64,000 nt of DNA, taken from the NCBI GenBank assembly GCA_028753945.1, contig JAPNXP010000001.1, positions 15,986,501 to 16,050,500 of the forward strand. Reading direction: 5' to 3'. Positions 52,961 to 64,000 of this stretch are shown here, piece by piece; the first letter of the stretch is position 1; every line of letters begins with the position of its first letter. Origin of the DNA: Hexactinellida sp. DTS-2022 (lineage: Eukaryota; Porifera; Hexactinellida). The notes below the pieces were generated by a model that was given only the letters and a program-made list of their open reading frames with translations, ran no database searches and was not told the origin of the DNA. Both the position numbers and the translations under genes were made by a program.

Positions 52961-53364
52961 AGTACATGTTTTCAGATTATTTTCGTTTGCATTATTTCAC
53001 CTTCTCAAAAAAATTGAAGAATTCATTTCTTCATAACTTTCTAGTGTCCTATTTAATTTACTGCTTACTTTCTCAGTACTCTTAATCAACCCACCTATGA
53101 TGCGATCAGAAATGTGTATATTATAATTTTTAGCACGGTTAAAACACTGATCGTATTGCTGCATATTATTTTCTTAGAAATACTACATATCTTAAATTAT
53201 CTACGACCCGTTAACGCCGTTTTTTTATTTTTGGATGGATCTGGAAAAGATGGATTAGACACTGGGATTGCACATGTACTAGCCATTGTATTTCTGAGAT
53301 CCGGGCATATTCTTCGTTATGGGAAGCCTCCGGACGACATTGCCCGGATAAAGGAGGTTTGAGT

Positions 53365-54800
53365 GTATATATAAATCTCCAGTTCTAACTAGAAAACCAA
53401 AAATGGCTATACCTTATCACTGGGCAGGCGATCCATACTTACGAAATTTCTATTACTGGATGTGTCAACTGAAGAAATTTCTTGAAGAAATTCTCTCGTT
53501 TTTGATCCAATTCTTAACCCTGGAGATTCTCTTTTTACGTTGATAGATCAAATGCAGTTTCAAAAGGCGAAGTATAATAATTTGGAATGCGGAAACGACA
53601 ACGTGTGTTTTATCCATAAGGCCAGGTAATATAAATAAATTGTTTATCATCCGGATTTTTTCAGAAAATACGGATGGCAGATGGGATTTTATTTTTTATT
53701 TCCATTATTATGAAAATAACATTTCTATGCCAAACAATAAATGTTCATATTTTATTTTATTAGAAAATCACTTGACAATGCCCAGATAATAAGTAATGCC
53801 CTAAAATAAAATACTTATGAAAAATTGATACATTAGAAGTACTTTACACAAGTTCATAGCAATATTTTTACGATTGTGTTTATAAGATAATAATAAAATA
53901 TATCCGGACGAAAGGTAAAAATTTGGACGGACGGGGATGATAAACAAGTTATTTATATTATATGGCCTAATGCGAAATAGCGGTTAGGACTAACGAAGTT
54001 TATTCCCTAGCCTTTACAAATGCATGCAAATGACTTCGGTAATACCAATTCCGGATAATACGAAGAAATTTCGACTGCCCCGGTGTTCTTATTACGTAAC
54101 GAGAGTCTACTGTACCTTGATTTTAGTTTCGTAACCTAAATACGTACATACGTAAAGTACTATATATGTTGCATGTATTTCCTTAGGTAAAATGAGTAGT
54201 ATTTGTTATCATTATATGATCTGTCCTGAAAGTTGATGAATACTATTTCTTATGTATTATAACAAATAATTTATTATCTACAGATTCTCAAGTTATCTAA
54301 CTTTTGCAAAGTGGAATCAATACTTAGAGTGTCAATTCGTTAGCAAATTATGCCTCTATATGGAGACTATAAGGTATATGCTCTCATAATTTTAACAGTT
54401 AGAGTCCTCGACTCCTCGTGATGTAATTGTCTATGTATTTGTTAATTGCATTAAGTAGGTAGTTATACTAACAGATTGTTAAAGTATGCTTAGCCAAAGT
54501 ATATTCAAGGATTTATGCATATATTTATTATGTTAATAAATTATATAATTCAAGCCGAATTTTAATTAATTGTATCTGAAGAAATATTAAATTTTGTCTT
54601 TAGCATCTAGTAAATATTCCTACAAGTATCTAAAATGATCTACAGTCAATTCCACTAATTGCGACACCGGTTAATCGTACAAAAATTCCAGCAAAATACT
54701 GTCGATAACAATATTTATATGTTTAATTATCAAGCTGCATATAAGTTGTCTGTATTGATAATGTATTATAAATATATATTCCTAATTATTTATTTTTTCT
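53365..54800. other. no gene seen; upstream region of the aldo-keto reductase
   Basis: AT-rich. An acceptor (TTTTCTTATAG) ends at 54805, just before the AKR start codon, so a 5' UTR exon should lie somewhere upstream. I could not place it. Confidence 0.4.
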
Positions 54801-54807
54801 TATAGGA

Positions 54808-57635
54808 ATGTCTATCTCTATTAAGCTTAACACAGGAGCTGATATGCCTCTGTTGGGCCTGGGGACCTGGCAGACCGCCCCAGTGCCCGGCCAGGTAACA
54901 GAGGTTATTAAGTTTGCTATAGACACCGGATATAGGCACATAGACTGTGCTCATGCTTATGGTAACGAGAATGAGGTGAGATAATTACTATTGAGCTATG
55001 CCTGTTTAATTGATTTATTTTTTGATATTTTTTGATATTTTTTAGCTCGATTTTTAATACTGTATGTAGTGTTTTAGTGACTAGTAATTTATGTATGGGG
55101 TAGTCAAGCCTGTAACGCGGTCATGTTAAACTTTCATAATCTGTTCCTTTGGTCTATAAATGTACCTAAATAGAGTGAAATTTGCAGTATAAGTTCGAAA
55201 TTTATGTTCAACGAGCCCTCCGGTCTCGGTCGCTTTGCGACGGATCGGTACTATGCACCTCAAGTTAACGGCTGCAATGCGGCCTTACTACCATGGAAAA
55301 ATGGGATATTATATGCAACCCTTTCTACCAATTTCCATAGTTTTATACTGTTTACAAATAATACCCGTTGGAAGCTGGCTTCTATGTTAATTTTGAATTT
55401 TCATTAATTTGTTTACCCTTTTTTGTAAACAACAACAATGAATATTCATATTAGAAATTTATACATGCGAAATTCGTCTCAATTAAAAATGCGGTTATTA
55501 TTCCCCATCACTTTAAAATATAATCTTGACAGACATACAAACAAACAACACACACAAACAACAATTTAGTTTTATTAATTAATTAATAATATAGATTAGC
55601 TTCTATAAATAATGCAATACCCACCAAAATACCCGTAAATGTACCAAATTATAATACGTATAGTCAAGTCTGCTTATTGAAAACAATTTCGTCTGCTTAA
55701 CATGAACATATTTTACTATGAACAAGCCCTATGCTCCAATTTAACAACTTACATAGGGTTTGTATTAAGTTGAGTTCGCTTATTATGAAGTCTCTATTGT
55801 GAACAGAATTTTTGGTCCCTTGAATGTTCATAATAAATACCCTGACTCATAGCCTGACTGTATTAATGACATTCAATAATTTCAATTCAGACTTTAGTTT
55901 GAATTATGTATGTTATTTCTGCAAATAGTTTTTCTACTTTCTATAAACGAAGAATCAAATGTGTTGCATTTATGAAAAGATCTAAAGAGAGGACTTTTGG
56001 ATTGACATATTTACGTATAAATTCAAATCAATTCAAATCAAATCATTGCTATCAAATCAAATCCACAGCTCTGATTACGTGATAATATTGAGTTTTCTAT
56101 GAGAGGCCCATTCTATAATGCCTGCAAGGGCGTAAACAAAATATCGCGATGCCACCAATTTTTAAAAGTTTCCCTTTTTTATGTTTATTGCAGATAATTA
56201 ATTGCTTTATCATTACATGTACAACACTACCCATCCGATCTATTAAATATATAGTCGACTGTCGACTCTGCTTAATTGGGTCTCTTTTTGTTATGAAAGT
56301 AGTTTGACCCAGTTAAGCATTGACTTTATTAATTAAGTGGAGTCTACTGGACTTATAGCAACAGTTCTGTCATCACATGTGTCTATAGGTCGGCATAGCT
56401 CTTAAAGAGAAGATAGGCAGTGTATGTGACAGGAAGGATATCTTCATTACCTCAAAGCTGTGGAACACAAAGCATTATCCCGAAGACGTTATTCCGGCTC
56501 TCAAGCAGACTCTATCGGACCTGCAGCTGGACTATGTGGATCTATACCTCATACACTGGCCTACTGGGTTCGAAAGAAGTGATGAAATGTTGCCTCTCAA
56601 TGAACAGGGAACCGTCAAGTACTCAGATGTGTCTAATGTAGAGACATGGAAAGCAATGGAGGAGTGTGTACACCTGGGACTAGCTAAGAACATAGGTCTG
56701 TCTAACTTCAATAGCAAGCAAGTGGAGGAGGTAAGTTGTTATGCGAAGTGCCAACAGCATGATTATGCGAATATTACTTTATATACTAGTACATTGAAGC
56801 ATTAGTTGGAAACTTAGTAGTTACCTCTCGAATGCCCACCTTACAATTACAAAATGCACTATGCAGTCACCGTGAAACTTTACATATTAGCAGACAGATT
56901 GGGTTAAACACTGCATAAATTTCTAAATTATATACTTATATTAATAACTATATCCATTCATATAATGATGCCACAATGACGTGCTACCCAAAATATGCAA
57001 TGTCTCGCGACCTACAATAATAAATTCATTATTAAATTACTCAAGACGATATGTCCTTAAAGCCCAACAGTCTGATCCCTAAATTAAAGTTAGATAATAG
57101 ATTGTTTTACCAATTAACTTATTTCTACGTTATATACTTGTGTATTATTTATTAATTTATTTCCCCTGTGTAGATCTGCAGCAACAGTAAGATAAAGCCG
57201 GCTATCAACCAAGTGGAGCTGCACCCGTATCTGACTCAGCCAGAGCTAGTGCAGTTCTGTCGAGAGAATGACATAGTGGTGACTGCCTACAGTCCCCTCG
57301 GATCTCCGGACAGACCCTGGGCTAAGCCAGGAGACCCGGACCTGCTGGCGGATCAGAAGGTGAAAGCAATCGCAGATACACACGGGAAGACGCCCGCTCA
57401 GGTCCTCATTAGGTTCCATATCGAGAGGAAGTGTGTTGTCATTCCTAAGAGTTCGAATAATGAAAGGATAGTCAGTAACTTTGACGTGTTCAAATTCCAG
57501 CTGTCTCCTGATGAGATGTTGGCACTTGAGGGACTCAATAAGAACTTTAGAGGTTGCAAACCTTGTTTCTCTATTGATGGGAAGGATGTACCTCTGAACT
57601 TGAACCATCCCTACTACCCATTTTTCCCCTATTAG
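54808..57635 (+). CDS. aldo-keto reductase (AKR1 family), three exons
   Basis: Exons 54808-54975, 56389-56730 and 57174-57635 join in phase 0 at GT-AG sites (ATGAG/GTGAGA, TCTATAG; GGAG/GTAAGT, CTGTGTAG) into 323 aa, the usual AKR1 length. The cytosolic NADPH-dependent enzyme reduces aldehydes and ketones in a TIM barrel. The catalytic tetrad is complete: D46 and Y51 ([14 protein letters not shown]), K79 (TSKLWN), H112 (LIHWP). [34 protein letters not shown] and [11 protein letters not shown] are standard family signatures, and the last two resemble the aldose/aldehyde reductase (AKR1A/1B) branch. The ATG follows an acceptor by 2 bp, implying a spliced 5' UTR. Confidence 0.92.
55209..55598 (-). 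mobile_element. Helitron-like element in AKR intron 1
   Basis: Plus strand begins ACGAGCCCTCCGGTCTCGGT and ends in TAATTAATAATATAGAT. It has one 141-bp repeat unit and a TTTG/TG microsatellite on the complementary strand. Member of the family at 4924-5587. Confidence 0.55.
55655..55862. mobile_element. TA-type MITE in AKR intron 1
   Basis: TAGTCAAGTCTGCTTATTG at left and GCCTGACTGTA at right; the interior matches 27485-27684 in reverse orientation (TTTTTGGTCCCTTGAATGT). Confidence 0.55.
56731..57173. other. AKR intron 2, no other feature
   Basis: 443-bp intron with GTAAGT donor and CTGTGTAG acceptor. Nothing else recognised. Confidence 0.7.
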
Positions 57636-58300
57636 TGATATATGTGTTTATAGTCTCATAATTAATGTTTTTTAGATTTTTAGTAGTAATGTATCTTATT
57701 TCTTGTACTACTCGTATTTTTATATTCACATAGTAATATTGAATTACTTATAGGCCCAACTATTTATTAAATAATGTTTTGATGATATTCGAATCTCTAT
57801 AGTGTATAAGTTGTAATATTCAGTTACTGACCAGAGTTGTACGTAGGCGGGCCTTTGTGGCCACCGTACCTGCACAACCCGCTCTAAGCTATAACTACTG
57901 ACCTACCGTCGTGTTGAACAATAGCGAATTGCTCAGAGTTGCTCACGGAGCGGGTCAGCCCGCAGGCGAGCACAGATCGCCGAAATTACGACTGAAATTT
58001 TTTGTGAGTCCGACGATAAATATTATTCCGCTTTTTCGGGTTAAGGTTTGGTTGTGGCTATCGGCTCGGGTTTACTAAGAAATTCGAGCCACGGATCCAA
58101 AAATCGCCCGCGGGAAAGTCCAATACTGACAGGGCTATTGAAAGATGCAGCTGGTGAGTATCTAGCCTTATATATGCCATACATTGCAAACAAGAATGCT
58201 ATATCGAGTGACTACTGACTAGTCACACTTTCCATGACATAACTTCACTTGCAGATATATTAGTTGCTAATATTTTAGTTAGACAATTAAATTCATGTTA
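57636..58300. other. intergenic, no gene seen
   Basis: GC-richer patch at 57845-57990 (GTACGTAGGCGGGCC and CCGCAGGCGAGCAC) with no RNA or coding signature recognised. Confidence 0.4.
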
Positions 58301-58307
58301 GATGTTA

Positions 58308-58450
58308 CAGTCGAAACCGGTTTTTCTAACTAACTATTTATTATAAATGTAACAAATTCCAATTTTGTTTTATTTTCAATCGGTTATTCTAACTATTGGA
58401 TTTTTCTTACTTTATTTCCATGCAAAGGTTAGAAAAACCCGGTTCGACTG
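58308..58450. mobile_element. TA-type MITE, TIR CAGTCGAAACCGG
   Basis: CAGTCGAAACCGGTTTTTCT and AGAAAAACCCGGTTCGACTG, TA on both sides; 143 bp. Same TIR family as 39112-39282. Confidence 0.75.
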
Positions 58451-58860
58451 TATTAACTTGTTATAGTAATTGAAATGGATTGGGTATTTCGTAAGCGTCC
58501 ACTCATCGATCTCAATTGATTGGAGGGGTGAGAGTATCTCGCCCCCCCCCCTCCCCCCTATTCTGTCCAATAGTTACCAAAATACATATAACCACGTTAC
58601 GTATAAAAGTTCCTCAAATGAGAAGTGATGAATACTAAGAAATCATAATAAATAGATATTCTTATAAGAACTAATCATTTCGTACCCAAAAAATTGTTAA
58701 TTGGGGAGTCTTAAGTTCAATTCACCACTCAACAAATTTCGCGGCCCTGTAATTCACCCCCAAATATTTGGCAGTTGGCACATCGTCGCCCCTGGAGTAT
58801 TTAATAAAATTACCTTCAGATCGAGCTAGCAAATTATACTAACTAGTAACCACATTATCT

Positions 58861-60117
58861 ATGAACAAACACGACGCCTCCACTCAAACTATAGACTACC
58901 CACAAGAACTGTTGTTCGTAGCATTAAAGCACTCTAGATTAGGTCCTTACAGCATCAGCTATAGAGGATATAATAAAACGTTACTTATAGCTGAACTCTC
59001 TGAGAGAGAAAAGCAGTTGGTGTTGTGTAGCGTTTGTAAGGGCGTATTGTTTGAAGCTAGCAATGGTGCAGAGAATATTAGATGCAGTGTATGTATGCCT
59101 ACTGATAGGATTGCTACTCCTATCGCTTCTTTCAGGAAAAGTATTAGTGCATTCCCTGCTCGCTGTCCTCTTAGTTTGAGAGGCTGTGTTTGGATAGGGA
59201 CTCTGGCTACTATACAGAGTCATGTAGAGAGATGTGACTATCTGTTCACTGCATGTACTCTGGGGTGTGGTGAGTTAATGCTACAGAAGTTAATAGCAGA
59301 GCACACTCTGAACAGTTGCATGGAGAGGTATATCCCCTGTGAGTTGTGTATACAGAGAGTTAAAGCACGAGAACTATCCGAGCATTTAGAAATATGTCCT
59401 AATTCCACAGTAAGCTGTAAGGAATGCGAAGAGAAGCTAAAACGTTGTCATTTGGAGAATCATCTTATCAAGCTGTGTAAGTATCGTCCTGTTAAGTGTA
59501 CTTATTATAAGTATGGTTGTATAGGTAGGGTAAAGTTTTGCAAAATGAGTCAACACATGAAGAATACAAAAGACTTTCATATCACTTTTCTAGAAAATGC
59601 TATTTTGGAAAAGGATATTCAACTAAAACTCAAGATCAAGGTAGAAAAAGCTAATTACCTTATGAAGCAGCTACTTTCTCCTAATATTATTTCTGTGCGA
59701 TTCCCTTGCGAGATGTACATTTCAGAGTTTAGATTTGGGCTGATGAGATCTATTGATCGAGGAATAGACATTAAGTTTCAGGGGAAACCCCTTAAACTCG
59801 TATTAATACAGGAATCTAATATGAGACTCTATTTCGCTCTCGTATTTCCATCTGACTGCACAGGGACTTTTATGACAATTTTAATTAATCAAAATAACGA
59901 TTTAGAATCAATTTTATTCGAGACAGCTAGAATTCTCTGTAAACCTTGTATTACATCTACAAAGTTGCAATCAGATGAATTAGAGACAACCGAGGATTCA
60001 AAGCCGCAATGTGACTACTACGCTCTGATATCAACTGGGTTAGAGGGAGTCCTCCTACAGCCTCCCTACCTGCAAGGAGGGTGTTTCGAACTGAAACTGA
60101 ATCTATCCATTGAATAA
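58861..60117 (+). CDS. TRAF-type zinc-finger protein with degenerate RING
   Basis: 418 aa, single exon, ATG 58861. Residues about 55-82 have a CxxC...CxxC pair like a shrunken RING (LCSVCKGVLF, IRCSVC) with too few ligands for a full one, so ubiquitin-ligase activity is doubtful. Residues about 95-235 carry a series of TRAF-type fingers (CPLSLRGCVWIGTLATIQSHVERC, CTLGCGELMLQKLIAEHTLNSC, CKECEEKLKRCHLENHLIKLC, CTYYKYGCIGRVKFCKMSQHM). The C-terminal about 150 residues may be a divergent MATH or beta-sandwich domain; I cannot confirm this. Such proteins act as adaptors in immune or stress signalling. No stop or frameshift. Confidence 0.8.
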   Translation: MNKHDASTQTIDYPQELLFVALKHSRLGPYSISYRGYNKTLLIAELSEREKQLVLCSVCKGVLFEASNGAENIRCSVCMPTDRIATPIASFRKSISAFPARCPLSLRGCVWIGTLATIQSHVERCDYLFTACTLGCGELMLQKLIAEHTLNSCMERYIPCELCIQRVKARELSEHLEICPNSTVSCKECEEKLKRCHLENHLIKLCKYRPVKCTYYKYGCIGRVKFCKMSQHMKNTKDFHITFLENAILEKDIQLKLKIKVEKANYLMKQLLSPNIISVRFPCEMYISEFRFGLMRSIDRGIDIKFQGKPLKLVLIQESNMRLYFALVFPSDCTGTFMTILINQNNDLESILFETARILCKPCITSTKLQSDELETTEDSKPQCDYYALISTGLEGVLLQPPYLQGGCFELKLNLSIE

Positions 60118-60167
60118 TAATTGCACAGAATTTGTAATGATAATTTATTTCATATTTGATTTGTATC

Positions 60168-60535
60168 TGTTAAATCGATTTTGTCAAATGTTGATTTTAC
60201 AAAATCAACATGCAACATCCAAAACGTCGATTTTGTCAAATCGACATTCTGAAAAGTCGATTTTCAAAATCAACGAATAAAATATGTTGATTTTATAAAA
60301 TCGACATATTTTATTCGTTGATTTTGTAAGCACACACTTAAAATGGGCCGAGCGTTTCAAATAACCTTACAAGACACTTTGTTTAAAGCCTGGTTCCTTT
60401 ATCATGTTATGTGCTACATGCTTACTCAGTTAAGCATGGCTTTTACCCCCATTCCACACCTTGACAGAGAATGTTGATTCATGTCGATTTTGTAAAATCA
60501 ACATTTGACAAAATCGACATAACATTTCTATTAAG
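60168..60535. repeat. cluster of GTTGATTTTGTAAAATCGAC palindromes
   Basis: At least six inverted motifs of TCGATTTTGT / ACAAAATCGA, including GTTGATTTTATAAAATCGAC, lie in the 60-540 bp after the TRAF-like stop codon. Probably a foldback element reaching into the 3' UTR of that gene. Confidence 0.75.
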
Positions 60536-60539
60536 TACG

Positions 60540-61690
60540 TAAACCCCTTATTTACTATTTATTTATGTTAGACAGGTATGGACTTTCACATTTTCGAAAA
60601 AGTGACAATGACGTCATAATTACATGGTAGATATTAATTTTGGTTTAAGACTCGAACTTGTCCGAGCCAGACCCAAAATACCCCTGCATGCAAAAAATCA
60701 GCCCGTAGGTCTTGTAGTTTCTTCAATCAACTCTGATCATAGAAATATACATATTTATAAAGACTATTTGTGTTAAAATGACCTTTAGGTGACGTGGTAA
60801 AAGGTCAAAAGTGTAATAAATTGATTTCTCATCCCTAAAAATCCCATGTTAGACACCAAGATGAAGGTTCTAGCATGTGTACAACCCAAGATATGATGGG
60901 ACCCAAATTGAACTTGGGACCCAAGTTCCGCAATCCCAGATTGTCAGATACTAGTCCTTCTATTAAAGGAGTCTATGTATTAATAATACAAGTACTGTGT
61001 TTAATCCTAACCATCTTAGAATTAATTGAGAAAACAAAATCAGATAAAACTTTAATTTATAATTTTGTGAGTTTTCTATATTTCAATTTAAATAAATTTG
61101 GATCAATTTATTTTACATCTACCTTTTTTAGATTCTCACAGTTCATTGATTCTATATCTATACTTATACCAATATCTATGTATGTTTATCGTATTTATTC
61201 ACTTACGGTGATCTGCTTGTTTTACTGGGTCTAGTATACTTTAGTATACTGGCCCAGTTCTAAATTGACTGCCTTGGTTAGCCCAAATTTTCAGGATAGG
61301 TGTCATGGGTTGCAGAAGAGCAGAAGGGCGTAAGGGATTAACTTTGAAAGTACTGTTCCGATTGACTTGAAATTTTAACTGCAGCTAGAACTCGTTGCAT
61401 AATGTCCAAAAACGCGCTAAAATCAAAGGGTAAAACATCCAAGCTCTAGGGATTTTAAGCGACTTTTCAAACTAACCCATATTTAAATCTTGGTTAAATC
61501 CCATAATTATTAAATAGGTTTCACTTCCAATACCTGGCTACCAGCAGCTATCTAAGATTTGTACGTCTTTGCAAATTGACAATATTATCATTTAATTTAA
61601 TTTAATCATACACTTCATATACAAAATACAGCTTAACAAGTAATGTTAGGTCAAAGTTAGGGAAAGGGCTTATAGCTAATTCGCTAATTA
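60540..61690. other. no convincing gene
   Basis: One open frame at 60875-61234 has hydrophobic stretches but no family features, and I do not call it. 61226-61260 is a near-perfect hairpin (ACTGGGTCTAGTATACT against AGTATACTGGCCCAGT) with a relative at about 7187-7215. Confidence 0.4.
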
Positions 61691-61692
61691 GG

Positions 61693-62898
61693 TTAGTATT
61701 TCTGGAAGCAATCATTAGCATTAGCATTACACACACAGATAATATTATCTGTGTTGTCTAGTGTAATACCAGCTAGAAATGTGAGGTGTCCTTTGCCTAG
61801 AGTGTGCTTGAGTACTCCATCAGGTGAGAAGATACAGATTTCGTTAATTGATTGGTCAGTAATTATGAAGTTACCTCTCTTATACACTTTGAAGAAGTAG
61901 GCTGTTGTCATTTGTTGCTCTTGTCCTGTTAACTCTATCTTCTTCAGATAAGCACCGTCTCTGTTGTAGCAGTAAATTATATTCTGGTCTTGAGATATAA
62001 TAAGGAGAGTGTCTGCGTGAATAGAGATGTCAGTGGGGTGTTTGATTTCTCCATATCCGAAAAGTTTAACAAATTGAAGATCTAAGTTAAATACTTGGAT
62101 TCGTTGTACACTAAAATCACACACATATACGAATCCAGCTTCATAACACAATCCTGCTATTCCCATAAAGCATCTTATTGCAGTACCTCTAGAGCCAGTT
62201 TTCTTAATGAGCTCTCCGGCTATACTAAACCTCAATAAACTTTCTCTAGCCCTATCGGTCACAAACACTCCATCTTGTGACACACAAATTCCATGTGGCT
62301 CTTTCAAGTGGTCAGTTCCGAATGAACGCAGATATTCTCCTTCTGTATTCAGTATTTGTATACGACAGTTATCTTGATCTGCAATGAAAACCTCATTTGT
62401 GTTTCTATCGATTGATATTCCTCTGGGATCCCAAAACTCTCCATTTTCAATACCTTCATTGCACTCCTTAAGAAGAGGATTTTCTCTCCCCACATACTCT
62501 AGTATCATTTCTATCAGATCTGTCTCTTCTATTGCTTTACGAATCATAGCAGAGAAACAACGAAACTCAACAAATTCCAGATTTTCTACTGCTACCATCA
62601 ATTCTTCTTTGGCGCGTATTTTCGCATCAATTCCTTCCTTCAATGAGTTTAATTCCCCACCTAGAATGTTGCTAGTCATTACATTCACCGCATTATCTCT
62701 CACAATTCTCAGCTGTTCCATTGCCGTATCCAACTCAACATTCCTATCGTGTCCCTCCTTCATTCTCGCTAATCTTCCCAGAAGATTCCGTCTCTTCTCC
62801 GCTAGAAGCAAATCCAGCTCATCAAAGGTACGTTCGATTTCCAGTTTCAGAGCTTCTAGCTTACCATCGGTATTTACTGCATCTCTATTAGCAGCCAT
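61693..62898 (-). CDS. coiled-coil / NHL-repeat protein (TRIM-NHL-like, no RING or B-box)
   Basis: 401 aa, single exon on the minus strand, ATG 62898. Residues about 10-125 are charged and helical (LEALKLEIERTFDELDLLLAEKRRNLL), like the coiled coil of TRIM proteins. From about 150 on come NHL-type blades: FWDPRGISIDRNTNEVFIADQDNCRIQIL, LKEPHGICVSQDGVFVTDR, GIAGLCYEAGFVYVCDFSVQRIQVF, HPTDISIHADTLLIIS, then FIITDQSINEICIF and ITLDNTDNIICVC, about six, enough for a propeller. There is no RING or B-box, so it is an adaptor or RNA/protein-binding propeller and not an E3 ligase as written. The ending NANANDCFQKY is a normal strand end. Probably one of a multigene family. Confidence 0.82.
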   Translation of the reverse strand: MAANRDAVNTDGKLEALKLEIERTFDELDLLLAEKRRNLLGRLARMKEGHDRNVELDTAMEQLRIVRDNAVNVMTSNILGGELNSLKEGIDAKIRAKEELMVAVENLEFVEFRCFSAMIRKAIEETDLIEMILEYVGRENPLLKECNEGIENGEFWDPRGISIDRNTNEVFIADQDNCRIQILNTEGEYLRSFGTDHLKEPHGICVSQDGVFVTDRARESLLRFSIAGELIKKTGSRGTAIRCFMGIAGLCYEAGFVYVCDFSVQRIQVFNLDLQFVKLFGYGEIKHPTDISIHADTLLIISQDQNIIYCYNRDGAYLKKIELTGQEQQMTTAYFFKVYKRGNFIITDQSINEICIFSPDGVLKHTLGKGHLTFLAGITLDNTDNIICVCNANANDCFQKY

Positions 62899-63210
62899 CT
62901 CTTCTATGAACAGATTACAATGCAGATTTATATACAGGACTCATTCTTACTAATGCGACGATGCTTTCAACAGGAAAAATTTATGTGCGCCTAGATTTAC
63001 TTTGAGGTTCACACTGTCACACTCGCAATAATTTTCAATTGTTATTACGTCTATGGATTTATCCATCGATTTTCGCGCGCCTAATTTCAAATTTTCCTCT
63101 CTAATTAACACTCTAGGTGAAAAAGCCCCCCTACGTTGGGTGCCATACTACCTTTGTCAGGTAAAATTCCAAATCAAAACTATATTGTGCAACCTACGTT
63201 TTAATTTCCT
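62899..63210. other. upstream region of the NHL gene, no feature recognised
   Basis: Should hold the promoter of the minus-strand NHL gene. No motif was identified with confidence. Confidence 0.4.
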
Positions 63211-63215
63211 AACTA

Positions 63216-63407
63216 CAGTCAACTCTCGTTGTAGCGAAATGCTTGGGACCTGTAAATTACTTCTTTGTATCCGAATATTCGTTATAAGCGGATGATAACT
63301 AATGCATTTAGTGCTCTGGGGAAAAATCTCCATTTCGTTATAAGCGGGTATTTCGTTATAAGCGGGCATTTCGTTATATCCGACTTCGTTCTAGAGGCAG
63401 ATCACTG
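63216..63407. mobile_element. TA-type MITE related to 20341-20527
   Basis: CAGTCAACTCTCGTTGTAGC at left and GGCAGATCACTG at right, TA on both sides; interior CGTTATAAGCGGG repeats. 192 bp. Confidence 0.65.
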
Positions 63408-63504
63408 TATACCATATTGTTACTTTTCTATTTACCTTTTTACCTTTTGAAGCTATCACTAAAATTGTAGGTTAAATTATATCCCGCCCAAGGAAATGAA
63501 AAAA

Positions 63505-63603
63505 AAAACTAAAATTGTAGCTGTGCAGACAACATTATCAGTCGATCACAAAATATAGTGCCTCTAAAATAAAATACTGTCGGCACAGCTGTATTTTAGA
63601 TTT
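63505..63603. repeat. diverged relative of the perfect hairpin at 8314-8442
   Basis: CTAAAATTGTAGCTGTGCAGAC at left and GTCGGCACAGCTGTATTTTAG at right, with ATATAGTGCCTC in the middle. Confidence 0.65.
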
Positions 63604-63884
63604 TTACCCAAATTAACGCAATATGTATTTATGCATAGTGTATGTACACTTGGAAATTACGATTACATACATATTCCTTCCCGAGAGTACGTTATAACCA
63701 AATTATACTGTATATATTATGCTATTATAATATATGGGTGGATATTGATTATGACCATTAATTATGCCAATTAGCACTTTGATTTTTTTTGTTTACAACA
63801 ACTTACTGTAAATAGGTAATATATATGAAATCTTCATCAACATATTTGTATTTATTAGCAGTTTATTATACAGCCATTAATTGT

Positions 63885-64000
63885 AAATCCGCTCCTAATC
63901 CTGGTCTGATCCAATTTCATACGCCTAAATCGAAAATTAATGTTACGGACTTACGGTATAGGAGAAGATTCCAAATTATTGCGCTCCTAATTTCAAATTT
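63885..64000. repeat. dispersed repeat, second copy
   Basis: GCTCCTAATCCTGGTCTGATC, ATACGCCTAAATC and CGGTATAGGAGAAGATTCCA mirror 29085-29225. Runs off the window end. Confidence 0.6.

Noticed and set aside
52873..53362. two open frames (70 and 82 codons)
   Set aside because: No domain, no splice signals and no homologous feature; they lie in repeat-rich AT sequence.
60875..61234. 119-codon frame with hydrophobic stretches
   Set aside because: The hydrophobicity follows from AT-rich sequence (Phe/Ile/Leu/Tyr), with no recognisable motif.

Overview
This window is AT-rich nuclear DNA from an animal. It holds spliced genes with GT-AG introns, several single-exon genes, no operons, and a very high density of small DNA transposons. 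The gene set (a ciliary doublet inner protein CFAP90, the STING-trafficking factor STEEP1, a CYP4-like P450, SLC47- and SLC2-type transporters, a TRAF-type zinc-finger protein, NHL-repeat proteins and a C-type-lectin/Ig receptor) fits an invertebrate metazoan with motile cilia. The compact, often intronless genes and the NHL/TRAF-like proteins would suit a sponge or another early-branching animal, but that placement is a weak inference.

Layout. 1-741: 3' end of a flavin amine-oxidase-like gene with one in-frame TGA. 750-9960: mostly repeats, with Helitron-like elements in head-to-tail array (about 1.87-5.59 kb), a decayed LTR-retrotransposon pol end, hAT-type MITEs and a perfect 55-bp-arm hairpin. 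9970-11529: MATE transporter. 11.5-17.6 kb: more Helitron-like copies, a 560-bp foldback element, an orphan EGF exon, and a canonical Helitron carrying a 600-bp hAT insertion. 17870-18400: CFAP90. 18.4-21.9 kb: nested MITEs and a beta-propeller-like gene whose 3' end is interrupted by a hAT MITE. 22.8-25.7 kb: palindromic repeats and a dead hAT transposase gene with a nested MITE. 26034-26933: HAD phosphatase of the phosphoglycolate phosphatase type. 28314-28961: STEEP1. 29912-31438: CYP4-like P450. 33811-41348 (minus): an eight-exon receptor gene that I assembled from splice sites (signal peptide, C-type lectin, Ig-like modules, FN3-like domain, TM helix, tyrosine-bearing tail; 857 aa; every intron phase 1). 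41169-47552: a nearly perfect inverted duplication (about 3.06-kb arms, about 264-bp spacer) with two identical SLC2-type transporter genes and two copies of the receptor's signal-peptide exon. 47.5-54.8 kb: repeats. 54808-57635: three-exon aldo-keto reductase. 58861-60117: TRAF-type zinc-finger protein. 61693-62898: coiled-coil/NHL-repeat protein.

The genes do not form one pathway. The strongest candidates for something new are the lectin/Ig receptor, built from symmetric 1-1 exons with duplicated modules, and the palindrome that shares its first exon and its promoter region. Mobile DNA shapes almost everything else: several hAT-type elements have readable 8-bp target duplications, TA-flanked MITEs recur, and Helitron-like elements repeatedly carry hairpins built on the heptamer GCGAAGC. 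Splice sites, repeats and target duplications were read by eye; nothing was searched against a database.
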